Positions 1 through 8,729 of a stretch of DNA of 59,217 nucleotides are shown one piece after another. The stretch is from Nanobdellota archaeon (GTDB lineage: Archaea; Nanobdellota; Nanobdellia; Pacearchaeales; GW2011-AR1), in NCBI GenBank assembly GCA_030647125.1, contig JAUSKC010000011.1, positions 1 through 59,217 of the forward strand, given 5' to 3'. Below the pieces are notes generated by a model. That model was not told where the DNA came from and did no database searches. It was given only the letters and a program-made list of their open reading frames with translations. Made by a program: the position numbers and the translations under genes. Positions within the stretch are counted from its first letter, which is position 1. Each line of letters opens with the position of its first letter.

Positions 1-2
1 GC

Positions 3-1238
3 TCTGATTATATTTGGTTAAATAAAATGAATAATCCTAATTTTGATAACAATGGTGCGTATTATTCTACTCCAAAAAAAGATCAGGATTGGTTAACTGA
101 TAAGACCTATGTTAAAACAAGTGATGGGACTAATCCAACAGGAAAAATCTATAGTCCTACTTTAGGATACACTTTTGATTTAGCTGGGAATGATTATATT
201 AATTTTTACAAATGTAATTTATATGGTTCTGTAATTAGGAAGAATCGTGTAAAAGATTTTCCCAATGGGCCGATCCCTGATCATATAACAATAGATAGTT
301 GTGATATTAAGTATAGTTTGGATTATGGTTCGTTATTTGACTTGTACAAAGGCCATGATTACTGGACAATTAAAAACTCTGAACTTAGTTACGCAACAAA
401 TGCAATTTATACTAAAACTTTTGACGGTATTCCTGGTGCAAGATTTTTGAAAGTTGAAAATAATTATATTCACGACATTGGCGGTCCTAATTTTATTCAT
501 CAAGATGCTCATGCTGTTGGAATACAAGGTGGGGAAGGGCATATAATTCAAAATAACACTATTGAAAATACCGGCTCAGCTATAGAATTCTGGAGTTCTA
601 GTGATTCTATGTTTAATATGACCGTTCGTAATAATTTCATAAAAAATATCCGTGTAATGTCAACTACTGGAGGAAACGGAATTGTAATTTCTGGAGATAA
701 TAAATTTGCAACTTCAGGAAGAAGAACTGGTTTCAGGATTTATAATAATATTATAATAAATACTGGAATTGGAGCTACCGAAGCTGATTGGCAGGGCTTT
801 GGGATTTCTAGTAATAATGTAGATCGAGTTGAAATTTATAACAATGTTCTTTACAACAATTTAGGGGGAATTCGTTTGTCTCCAAATACAATTTTTGTTT
901 ATGGTTCCGTCTATAACAACATAATTGTAAATCCACAAAGTGAAATTTATGCAAAAATTAGTGGCAACAAATTCTTTTTGGACTGGGATAATAATTTGTA
1001 TTATCCTTTGAGCAGTTTGAAAGATACTGATAGTTATTCTTTGTTTGGGTTAAGAGAGACAAATTCTATTTTAGCCGATCCAATGTTTGTTTCTTTAAAT
1101 CCTTCTAACAAAACTGATTTCAAATTGAAAGAAAATAGCCCTGCAATTGATAAAGGAAAAGATGTTGGATTGTCAAAGGATTCTTTAGGAAATGATATTG
1201 ATGGAAATCCAGATATTGGAGCTTACGAGATTAAATAA
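3..1238 (+). CDS. Right-handed parallel beta-helix (pectate-lyase-like) protein, 5' truncated by the window edge
   Basis: Reading frame is open upstream of the listed ATG to base 3 (SDYIWLNKMNNPN...); repeated N-rich beta-helix rungs (VENNYIHDIGG, IIQNNTIENTG, IYNNVLYNN) and DIGAYEIK end. Confidence 0.75.
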   Translation, partial: SDYIWLNKMNNPNFDNNGAYYSTPKKDQDWLTDKTYVKTSDGTNPTGKIYSPTLGYTFDLAGNDYINFYKCNLYGSVIRKNRVKDFPNGPIPDHITIDSCDIKYSLDYGSLFDLYKGHDYWTIKNSELSYATNAIYTKTFDGIPGARFLKVENNYIHDIGGPNFIHQDAHAVGIQGGEGHIIQNNTIENTGSAIEFWSSSDSMFNMTVRNNFIKNIRVMSTTGGNGIVISGDNKFATSGRRTGFRIYNNIIINTGIGATEADWQGFGISSNNVDRVEIYNNVLYNNLGGIRLSPNTIFVYGSVYNNIIVNPQSEIYAKISGNKFFLDWDNNLYYPLSSLKDTDSYSLFGLRETNSILADPMFVSLNPSNKTDFKLKENSPAIDKGKDVGLSKDSLGNDIDGNPDIGAYEIK

Positions 1239-1244
1239 CCCTAC

Positions 1245-1655
1245 TTAATCTAGTGAGTAATATCTCCGTTTTGGTATTCCATTAATATTTATAAATTCAG
1301 AATAAATTTTATTATCCATCCAGCCCAAGATTATTCCCATATTTTTTGTTGTTAGCCCAAAATTATCAGCCAATTCTTTTGTTGTTGTGCCAGGATTTTG
1401 CTGTAAATATTCTACTATTCTTTGTTTTCTTTCCATTCTTTTTTTATCCCTCTCAATTATATCACTTGTTACTCTTTTTTGAGATTTAATTTGTTGGTAT
1501 TGAGATGAATTTAATTGTGATCGGTTACTTGCTAAGACCAATCTTTCTAGCACTCTTATTTGCGCAGCTAAACTTTCATTTTCTCTTTGGTCTTCTCTTT
1601 CAAAAATTTCTAGAATTTCTTGATCCATAGTAACTACTTTATCGTGGTTACTCAC
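1245..1655 (-). CDS. Winged-helix/HTH domain protein with N-terminal coiled coil
   Basis: RIVEYLQQNPGTTTKELADNFGLTTKNMGIILGWM resembles a wHTH. Confidence 0.5.
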   Translation of the reverse strand: MSNHDKVVTMDQEILEIFEREDQRENESLAAQIRVLERLVLASNRSQLNSSQYQQIKSQKRVTSDIIERDKKRMERKQRIVEYLQQNPGTTTKELADNFGLTTKNMGIILGWMDNKIYSEFININGIPKRRYYSLD

Positions 1656-1741
1656 CTTATAAACTTTTCTCCCACCCCATATTGTTGTAATCTAATAGTA
1701 GTTAATTTAATAAGATTTATAAACACTGATTTTATGGGTTT

Positions 1742-2713
1742 TTGATGGCAACAGCATTAGATTACCGATTAAGCAATGGCTTTGAAGAGCATGTAATAGA
1801 TTTGCATCCAGAATATGCTTTTCTTAAAGATGAAGAGTATACAAGAAGCAAATTCTCAAAAAGAGAAGATGCAGAGCAAATTGTAGCTAGCGTGCTGTAT
1901 GATTATCAATATTCAAAGGATTCTGTAAAAAGTATTGCTGAAAAATACAAAATAACAAAATATCAAATAGAAAAATTAACAAATATAGCAGAAAGAACAG
2001 GTGGATTAGATGAAAGATTTGTCAGAAGAAAGATTAGAAATTCTATTCTATCAAAATCAAGCGGTCATGATTTACATAATTTAGAAGATGTTTTGGAATT
2101 AAAAGAAGCGCACGGCTTTAATGATTCACAAATTGAATACTTAAGGGGCTACACTAAAACTAAAGAGCCAGTAAGAGCAAGATCTGAAAGAATTTCCAAA
2201 GTTAAGGGTTATAGAACTGAAGGTTATAATTTTGAAGATGATTTTAAAGTATTAAGAAATGAAATAGATATTGCATATGACACTATTCAAACAAATATGA
2301 ATGAAGATCTTGATAAAGTAGAAATTCCAGCTGATCCTCAACCTAATAAATTTTATGAAAAATATGTCAAGCCTATTGAAGAAAGGTTTACTTTGGAATG
2401 GCAGGCACAACTTGCTTCAATAGATGCTTTAAGAGATGCTAATGAAAATGACTATGCAGACAAGGGCTACATAATTGGAGAAGTTCCAAGATTTTTCAGT
2501 TTGCAAAATTTCAAGTGGATGGCTGAAGATGCTTGGAGATTTATAAAAAGCCCAAGACAATACTGGAATGAACAAATTCCTGAAGATCCATTGGACAAAA
2601 GCAGATATAAAATAAAATATGTGCCTGGCAAAGAACCTACATGGTTTAAAGTAAAAGAAACTTTTTCCGACTTAAAAGATATTTTGATGAAACCGCTTAC
2701 TATACACTTCTAA
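1742..2713 (+). CDS. Hypothetical protein with possible N-terminal HTH
   Basis: 323-aa ORF; KDSVKSIAEKYKITKYQIEKL HTH-like segment. Confidence 0.5.
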   Translation: MMATALDYRLSNGFEEHVIDLHPEYAFLKDEEYTRSKFSKREDAEQIVASVLYDYQYSKDSVKSIAEKYKITKYQIEKLTNIAERTGGLDERFVRRKIRNSILSKSSGHDLHNLEDVLELKEAHGFNDSQIEYLRGYTKTKEPVRARSERISKVKGYRTEGYNFEDDFKVLRNEIDIAYDTIQTNMNEDLDKVEIPADPQPNKFYEKYVKPIEERFTLEWQAQLASIDALRDANENDYADKGYIIGEVPRFFSLQNFKWMAEDAWRFIKSPRQYWNEQIPEDPLDKSRYKIKYVPGKEPTWFKVKETFSDLKDILMKPLTIHF

Positions 2714-2726
2714 AAAACCTGAAAGA

Positions 2727-2870
2727 TTAAATTTTTATCCCGCTTTCTTTGAGATCTTTTGTATGCTGATCCAAATCACCTTCATTTAAACAATCCCAGC
2801 AAGTATGAATTCCGCTAGCATCTTTTACAATTCCTACCCCTTTGCATTTTGGACAATCCTTATTTGGCAT
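2727..2870 (-). CDS. 47-aa zinc-ribbon-like microprotein (not in ORF track)
   Basis: Translated by hand: MPNKDCPKCKGVGIVKDASGIHTCWDCLNEGDLDQHTKDLKESGIKI; two CxxC pairs. Confidence 0.65.
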   Translation of the reverse strand: MPNKDCPKCKGVGIVKDASGIHTCWDCLNEGDLDQHTKDLKESGIKI

Positions 2871-2925
2871 TAATATATAGAATTTCAGTGTATTAAAGGT
2901 TTATTGCATAAAAAAGTGCATTTCA

Positions 2926-3336
2926 TTACTGCATGAACTCAATATAAACACTTCCTTCAAGCTGATTTACTGTTATTATCCTATTTGGATGCTCGTTTTT
3001 TTGGCTTCGAATTATTCCATTCTCACAAACTCCATTCTGATTCTTTATCAAGACCTTATCTTCTGGAGATTTAATTCTCGCTCCAACTTTTTGCGCCAAA
3101 AGAAGTTTTGTTTCGCCCGCTAGCCTCCATATCTTCCCAGCCGTTTCAACAATTCCTTCCATAACTCCATATTCTTGTCCCCAACTTATTCCAAAAAATA
3201 ATTCATACCACTTCGTATCAAATACGTAATTTCCATCTTTTCTATACCTTAAAGAATATTCTTTTATATCTTCATACCATTCGACAACTTTCATCTTAGA
3301 ATCGCCAATTTTCATTTTAGAATTATTGCACAACAA
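2926..3336 (-). CDS. Hypothetical protein
   Basis: 136-aa ORF; an internal start (MKIGDSKMKVVEWY) is possible. Confidence 0.45.
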   Translation of the reverse strand: MLCNNSKMKIGDSKMKVVEWYEDIKEYSLRYRKDGNYVFDTKWYELFFGISWGQEYGVMEGIVETAGKIWRLAGETKLLLAQKVGARIKSPEDKVLIKNQNGVCENGIIRSQKNEHPNRIITVNQLEGSVYIEFMQ

Positions 3337-3733
3337 TAGTCGCTTTCATACCCGGATGAGGAGTGCAATGATAAGCATAAGTTCCAGGCGTGTTAAAAGT
3401 ATGAGAATAACTTTGCCCGTTTGAAAGCATTTCTGAATCAAGTTCGCTTCCGGAATCAGAAGTTACTGTATGTTTTACACTATCATAATTAGTCCAAGTC
3501 ACGCTATCCCCAACATTAACTGTCAACGTTGATGGAGAAAAAGCGAAGCTTTTAATTTCTACAGCTTTGGAATTTTGCGACGGCGTATTGGAATTTCCTG
3601 ATGGTGTGTTTGAACCGCTTGAAGAAGGAGTATTTCCACTAGAACTATAACTTCCAGAATACAAATAAAATGCTCCAAACCCAACTATTACTATAGCAAG
3701 AATAACTAAAGATATTGCCAGCCCTTTTGCCAT
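3323..3733 (-). CDS. Secreted cupredoxin (plastocyanin-like) copper protein
   Basis: Signal/TM anchor, Ser/Thr-rich linker, then FSPSTLTVNVGDSVTWTNYDSVKHTVT...YAYHCTPHPGMKATIVV with H...C..H..M ligands. Confidence 0.85.
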   Translation of the reverse strand: MAKGLAISLVILAIVIVGFGAFYLYSGSYSSSGNTPSSSGSNTPSGNSNTPSQNSKAVEIKSFAFSPSTLTVNVGDSVTWTNYDSVKHTVTSDSGSELDSEMLSNGQSYSHTFNTPGTYAYHCTPHPGMKATIVVQ

Positions 3734-3806
3734 TATAATTATAAAACTACCTTGTTTAAAAATATTGTGCCTTAAGTTTTAAATACTATTTTTCCTTATT
3801 TTGTTA

Positions 3807-4724
3807 ATGGAGTGGATTAAATCTTTAAGCACTTTTTTTGTTTTGCTAGTTATAGGTTTATTAACATTTTATTTTTTCATTCCGACAAATTCTGTAAATT
3901 ATGTCTTGCAGGAATCGCAAGGTTCAAACTTCAGTTTATCCCAAACAACAAATGACAGCTTTCAATTTTATCAAAATATGAGATATTCTGATTACAAAAT
4001 TTCTTACAGGATTACTGGCTGTCCAATTGGGAAGAAAGATGAAATGAAAAGAGCGATTGCGTATATTGAAGATAAAACAATTCTGCAATTTTATGAAGTA
4101 GTTGACAGCGAAGAGATAAGTGTAACTTGCGACAATACTCTCAAGATTGAGGGTTCTGCGTTCATTGCTGGCGAAGGTGGAACAACAAATGTAACGAAAA
4201 CAAATAACTTTAATGTTATTGATAACGGGCAGGTATTGTTGTTAAGGGAAACACAATGCGCCGAGCCGATTGTTGCATCTCATGAGCTTATGCATTCTCT
4301 TGGTTTTCAGCACTCTACAAATCCAAGCAATTTAATGTATCCGACGGTAGATTGCAGGCAGACAATCGGCGACGATACTGTTAATTACATAAATAAATTA
4401 TATTCTTACCCGAGCTTTTCAGATTTAAGTTTTGAAAATGTTACAGCAACGATAAAAGGGAAATACCTTAATGGAAATTTTATAATAAGAAACAACGGTT
4501 TAATAAATTCCGAAAATGCGACGGTGATTGTGTATTCCGGAAACAGCATAGTAAAGAAAATATCATTGGGGAGTATTAACGTTGGATATGGAATAGAAAT
4601 AATGTTTGAAAATCAATGGTCTCCTCAAATTTCCAGCGACGAGAGTTTAAGATTTGTCATCGACGCAAGATTTAATGAATTGGATAAATCAAATAACGAA
4701 GTTGTTTTAAATGAAAAAAAGTAA
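3807..4724 (+). CDS. Membrane-anchored/secreted metzincin (matrixin-like) zinc metalloprotease
   Basis: N-terminal TM; HELMHSLGFQH matches HExxHxxGxxH; C-terminal CARDB-like beta domain. ATG at 3807 preferred over TTG at 3801. Confidence 0.75.
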   Translation: MEWIKSLSTFFVLLVIGLLTFYFFIPTNSVNYVLQESQGSNFSLSQTTNDSFQFYQNMRYSDYKISYRITGCPIGKKDEMKRAIAYIEDKTILQFYEVVDSEEISVTCDNTLKIEGSAFIAGEGGTTNVTKTNNFNVIDNGQVLLLRETQCAEPIVASHELMHSLGFQHSTNPSNLMYPTVDCRQTIGDDTVNYINKLYSYPSFSDLSFENVTATIKGKYLNGNFIIRNNGLINSENATVIVYSGNSIVKKISLGSINVGYGIEIMFENQWSPQISSDESLRFVIDARFNELDKSNNEVVLNEKK

Positions 4725-4736
4725 AAAAAGAAAAAG

Positions 4737-4817
4737 TTAGTCGAGATCAAGCTCGTCTAAGAATGAATCTTCCTCATCATCCTCGAATTCTGGAACTTCT
4801 TTCAATTCCTCGTTCAT
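4737..4817 (-). CDS. Candidate 26-aa highly acidic microprotein
   Basis: MNEELKEVPEFEDDEEDSFLDELDLD; GGGTGA ribosome-binding-like sequence directly upstream; TATA-like CCTTATATATC further upstream. Confidence 0.35.
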   Translation of the reverse strand: MNEELKEVPEFEDDEEDSFLDELDLD

Positions 4818-4827
4818 TTCACCCTAT

Positions 4828-4847
4828 AAAACTTCGTGAGAAGTTTT
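4828..4847. other. Perfect 8-bp hairpin AAAACTTC-GTGA-GAAGTTTT followed by T-rich tract on + strand
   Basis: Direct reading; may be 3'-end signal for the + strand protease or 5'-leader hairpin of the - strand microprotein. Confidence 0.5.
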
Positions 4848-4996
4848 TGTTTTAACCTCATTTTTATTAACTTATGATATATAAGGTTTTTAAATACTTC
4901 TATAAAAAAGAGCAATCTTTATTCTGCAACTTATATTTTCATAAAAGAAAATATTTATAAATAGTTTTTTCCAATCAATTTGAAGAGTGATAAAAA

Positions 4997-5884
4997 ATGA
5001 ATAAAGGAATTTTAGTTTTTGTTTTTGTTTTCCTATTAATAGGTTTTGTTTCTGCAACAGATACTGCAATAAAAGTTAAGACCGTTCCAAATGATCAAGT
5101 TCAAGTAGTTGTGTATGATGCTCATTCATCTGACTTTCACTTGTATCAAAAATTCATTGAAACGTCAAATATTTACGGAGATGTCAATGTAACCTTTTCT
5201 TCAACTGTTGAGGACTTTAAAATAATGATTTATGTTAAAAGTTTTGGCAAGAGTATTGCAGATAGCCGTTCTAGTGATATATATTCTGCAGGAGAGTCTA
5301 TCTATATTGAGGTCTTCCCTGATGGCTTTACTCCAGTAGAAACACCAAACGAAACAACAACTGAAACAGTAGCTCAAACCCAAGAAACTAACAATTCTAT
5401 TTCAGAGAACGTAACAGATAATTCAACAGAAGTCAGCAGCACTCCTGTTACAGATTCTTCAGACAAGTCCTCATTCACAGGTCTAGCAACTCTTGGTTCA
5501 ACTCTTTTCTCAACACCTACTGTCTATTATTTCATAGGTGGAATCATAATAGTTTTAGTTGCAATATTCTTTGTAGTAAGAAAAAAAGGTGGAAACGATG
5601 AATATGGAGAGACAAGGCCTCCTAAAGAAATAATTGTAAGAAAGTTAAGTGAAGTTCAAGCAGAAAGAGCTCAAGTTCAATCAGTTCAAAAAAGTGAAGC
5701 CTTAAAACATGCTGAAGCACGATTGAACGAACTCCAAAACGAAGTTAATAAATTAAGAAGAGACGACCAATCATTAAAAGAGACAGAACAGAAAATACGA
5801 GAGAATCGTGAGTTAATAAGACGACTTAAAGGCAACGACGGCAACCAAGGCAATAACCCCGGCAATCCCAACATGCCAAGATAA
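4997..5884 (+). CDS. Secreted/membrane protein: signal peptide, Ser/Thr-rich linker, TM helix, cytoplasmic coiled coil
   Basis: N-terminal signal, YYFIGGIIIVLVAIFFVV TM, C-terminal heptad-like segment. Confidence 0.6.
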   Translation: MNKGILVFVFVFLLIGFVSATDTAIKVKTVPNDQVQVVVYDAHSSDFHLYQKFIETSNIYGDVNVTFSSTVEDFKIMIYVKSFGKSIADSRSSDIYSAGESIYIEVFPDGFTPVETPNETTTETVAQTQETNNSISENVTDNSTEVSSTPVTDSSDKSSFTGLATLGSTLFSTPTVYYFIGGIIIVLVAIFFVVRKKGGNDEYGETRPPKEIIVRKLSEVQAERAQVQSVQKSEALKHAEARLNELQNEVNKLRRDDQSLKETEQKIRENRELIRRLKGNDGNQGNNPGNPNMPR

Positions 5885-5936
5885 TTATTTTCTATTATAT
5901 ATCTCTTAAACTGCACGTAATATTTATAAATTAAAT

Positions 5937-6200
5937 ATGTATAATATAAATATGGAAAAAATAGAGCTTGATATTGTAATATATCCAGAAAATCAAGGCA
6001 AAAAGAAGGTTTATAGCATAAGCTCTGTTCAATTCCCCAATGTAGTTACTCAAGGAGATAGTATTGAAGAAGCGAAAAAAATGCTAAGAGAAGCTATTCT
6101 TCTTTATTTGGAATCAGCACCTTGGGAAAATGAGAAGATTGTATCCATAAAAAATATGGAAAGATCTAATACTCCAATAATAAGTAAATTATTTCTTTAA
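5937..6200 (+). CDS. HicB-like antitoxin
   Basis: SVQFPNVVTQGDSIEEAKKMLREAILLYLE is the HicB partial RNase H-fold signature. Confidence 0.7.
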   Translation: MYNINMEKIELDIVIYPENQGKKKVYSISSVQFPNVVTQGDSIEEAKKMLREAILLYLESAPWENEKIVSIKNMERSNTPIISKLFL

Positions 6201-6391
6201 TATCTAAGCAAATCATTTAATTCCTTTATTATTTCTTCTCTAATTCCTGCTTCGTGACATGCTCTTATTAGATTTTGCCTCACAATATTTGTTGGGGTTT
6301 TAACATTTACTAGGACGATTGGTCTTCTTAATGAAGGATTTTTATTTATGATTATATGATCTCCTCTTTTACAAATCCTTCCATGCTTCAT
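6197..6391 (-). CDS. Short HicA-like (YcfA) toxin domain
   Basis: KRGDHIIINKNPSLRRPIVLVNVK...NLIRACHEAGI resembles HicA RGSHHxF..P..R..VPVH..K..xLrxILRqAGI; N-terminal helix appears to be missing. Confidence 0.5.
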   Translation of the reverse strand: MKHGRICKRGDHIIINKNPSLRRPIVLVNVKTPTNIVRQNLIRACHEAGIREEIIKELNDLLRY

Positions 6392-6587
6392 CCTCTTCTT
6401 TGCTGAGCCAAGTTTCAGAAAAAGATTTTTCTGACAAAAGAGTCCATTCGGAGACAGATTTCTTTATAATTATTTCATCATCTTTTCTAATTACAATTAA
6501 TCTATCACCTTCTTTAATATCTTTTCTCATATCTAAAGGAATAACTACCTGTCCTCTTGAACTCATTTTTGTTGTATCAATTTGCAT
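6369..6587 (-). CDS. AbrB/MazE/SpoVT-type antitoxin
   Basis: SSRGQVVIPLDMRKDIKEGDRLIVIRKDDEIIIKK swapped-hairpin signature. Confidence 0.85.
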   Translation of the reverse strand: MQIDTTKMSSRGQVVIPLDMRKDIKEGDRLIVIRKDDEIIIKKSVSEWTLLSEKSFSETWLSKEEDEAWKDL

Positions 6588-6740
6588 AAATAAGATTAAC
6601 CTTATTTATATTTAAATTTTTTGTTCGAGATTTGTATAATAAAAAATCCCCTCTCACGAATTAGAACGTAATCTGATAGTTTCGAACAAACCATCCGTTT
6701 TTATGGTCTTAAACATATATAATCTACACAAATCAATCTT

Positions 6741-7277
6741 TTAATCTTTTCTACTTCTTTTATTCTCAATTATTATCTTTGAATCCATATTCATTTTCTC
6801 AAAATAATCTGCAAGATAATCAATCAAATTATCATAGATCTCAATTATTGATTCAGGTGGATATTCAACAGAGCTTCTTATGCCCTTTTTCTCAGGAAAA
6901 GAAACAAAGTTGATCTCTTCATCACTCCAGGCCTCTAAAGTAGTCCATGGGTCCAAAATAAAGCTCTGATGAGTCAAAGAATTTCTCCAAGGATATAATT
7001 GGGAGACTACTCTATCTTTATTATTAAGGGTTTTTGAGAGTAATAGATTAAATCTTTCTCCCGGGTCCCTTATATCTGAATGAATAACTTTCGCTAAACT
7101 TTCGATTCCTATAAATGAGATCTGAAAAATAAGTTTTCCATCAACGCTCTCTTTTGTTAATCTTTTTAATAGGTTAACTCTCCTCTTATGAAATATTATA
7201 AATTTCTTAATATCTATCTTAACTTCGATTTTCTCTTCTTCTAACGAGTTGCTAAACTCCCTCAAATTATCTACCAT
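6741..7277 (-). CDS. Hypothetical protein, possible HEPN-like
   Basis: All-helical appearance with WRNSLTHQ (RX4H motif). Confidence 0.4.
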   Translation of the reverse strand: MVDNLREFSNSLEEEKIEVKIDIKKFIIFHKRRVNLLKRLTKESVDGKLIFQISFIGIESLAKVIHSDIRDPGERFNLLLSKTLNNKDRVVSQLYPWRNSLTHQSFILDPWTTLEAWSDEEINFVSFPEKKGIRSSVEYPPESIIEIYDNLIDYLADYFEKMNMDSKIIIENKRSRKD

Positions 7278-7627
7278 CTTAAAATGATTTTATCTTTTTC
7301 CAATCTCTCCTTTAAACCCCTTGGACCTAATCTCAAATTCTTAAAGATTTTTCTCATTTCTTCCATACTCTGTTTAGAGTTTTGATTAATTTCATAGATT
7401 ATACCAAACATAAGAATAACTGACATAAAAAAGATAGAATACATTGCAAAAGGGTCTTCCTGATAAATATAAATTCCAGAAGAAACAAGAGCGTTACCAA
7501 CAATTCCCGCCATAACTCCCATATACAAGAAGAAGTAATCATTAAAACGTCTATCATTTCTTTCAAGTTTTCTCTTCAGAATATTTAATAGATTCTTATA
7601 TTCTTCAACTTCTTCTTTCTTTTTCAT
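7271..7627 (-). CDS. Two-TM membrane protein, overlaps the HEPN-like gene
   Basis: Two hydrophobic segments flanked by charged coiled coil; 7-nt overlap with next gene. Confidence 0.55.
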   Translation of the reverse strand: MKKKEEVEEYKNLLNILKRKLERNDRRFNDYFFLYMGVMAGIVGNALVSSGIYIYQEDPFAMYSIFFMSVILMFGIIYEINQNSKQSMEEMRKIFKNLRLGPRGLKERLEKDKIILRW

Positions 7628-7677
7628 CTTTCTAAATCCTATAGAATTTATGAATAATAATTTTATTTAAATATCGA

Positions 7678-8664
7678 TTATATCTTCTTACATCTACAAC
7701 TAGAACTTTCAATCCCTCTTGAATTTGTCCTATAATTTACATCACAATTCCACCCTAAATCTGTATAATTAGATAGATGATTATCTTCAGCATAACCACA
7801 AACAATATTCTTTCTATCCCCCGAGCTTAGATATTTAAAATAATCAGGGGTTGTTCCATTTCCTGAAGAGTTTTCCCCACTTGAAGATTCTAAAGCATCT
7901 ATTCTAGAATCATGGTTTGTTAATGTCAACAAGATATTATCAACCGTATCAATTATCGTGTTTTTCCAAGATTCTAGGAGTGAGATTCTTTGATTAAAGT
8001 TACTTATATTACTATTTATTGAAGTTAAATCAACACTAGTATTAATTCCTGGTATTCCCTGGGGACCCTGCGGTCCTGTTGCACCAGTATCTCCTCGAGG
8101 ACCTTGAACACTTGTTATTAATTGTGAATTATATTCAACTCCATAGATGGTAATAGCACATGAATTCAAATTTTTATTAATCGTTACTTCTATATTACCT
8201 GTAAAACTTTTTAATTTAGTGGTTTCATCAAATAAGGTTATACTTCCTTTTATCTGATGATTTTGAAATTCATCAGTTATAATATATCCAGTAATAATTC
8301 CGTTATAGCTTACATCCGAGTTTGTAAGTTTAATATCTGAACTAAAGGGGGTATCAACGGTTAAACTTGAAGAGATAGGTTTAACGAGATATATCACCAT
8401 AGGACCAGAAAGCCCATTTTCTAATATTGTTGAACCTTGCCATCCACCGCTATTCTGAACCCCTTGATATTCTTTTATCCCTTGAATATTTAAAGCGGTC
8501 CAATGATTACCACTTACAAATTGATTAATACTACTACAAGAACCATCAATAAACCTTACATTTTTCATGATTATACCTTGAGGTTCTAATGCCACTACAT
8601 TTACACTAGAAATCACTATTAAAAACAATCCAAGGATCAACAAAACAAATACACCCCTCTTCAT
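7678..8664 (-). CDS. Secreted collagen-like repeat protein
   Basis: Signal peptide; GPRGDTGATGPQGPQGIPGIN (seven G-X-Y triplets) followed by coiled coil and Cys-containing C-terminus. Confidence 0.75.
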   Translation of the reverse strand: MKRGVFVLLILGLFLIVISSVNVVALEPQGIIMKNVRFIDGSCSSINQFVSGNHWTALNIQGIKEYQGVQNSGGWQGSTILENGLSGPMVIYLVKPISSSLTVDTPFSSDIKLTNSDVSYNGIITGYIITDEFQNHQIKGSITLFDETTKLKSFTGNIEVTINKNLNSCAITIYGVEYNSQLITSVQGPRGDTGATGPQGPQGIPGINTSVDLTSINSNISNFNQRISLLESWKNTIIDTVDNILLTLTNHDSRIDALESSSGENSSGNGTTPDYFKYLSSGDRKNIVCGYAEDNHLSNYTDLGWNCDVNYRTNSRGIESSSCRCKKI

Positions 8665-8729
8665 TACCTCATGTATTACATTTTATATATAAATTTATCT
8701 TACTACTATTAATAAAATTATTGCTCTCT

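Noticed and set aside
333-551. Antisense ORF in the beta-helix gene
   Set aside because: Contained entirely in a strong coding ORF on the other strand, no recognisable domain; same reasoning for most antisense entries in the ORF track (e.g. 12899-13114, 13587-13817, 29988-30236, 57311-57667).
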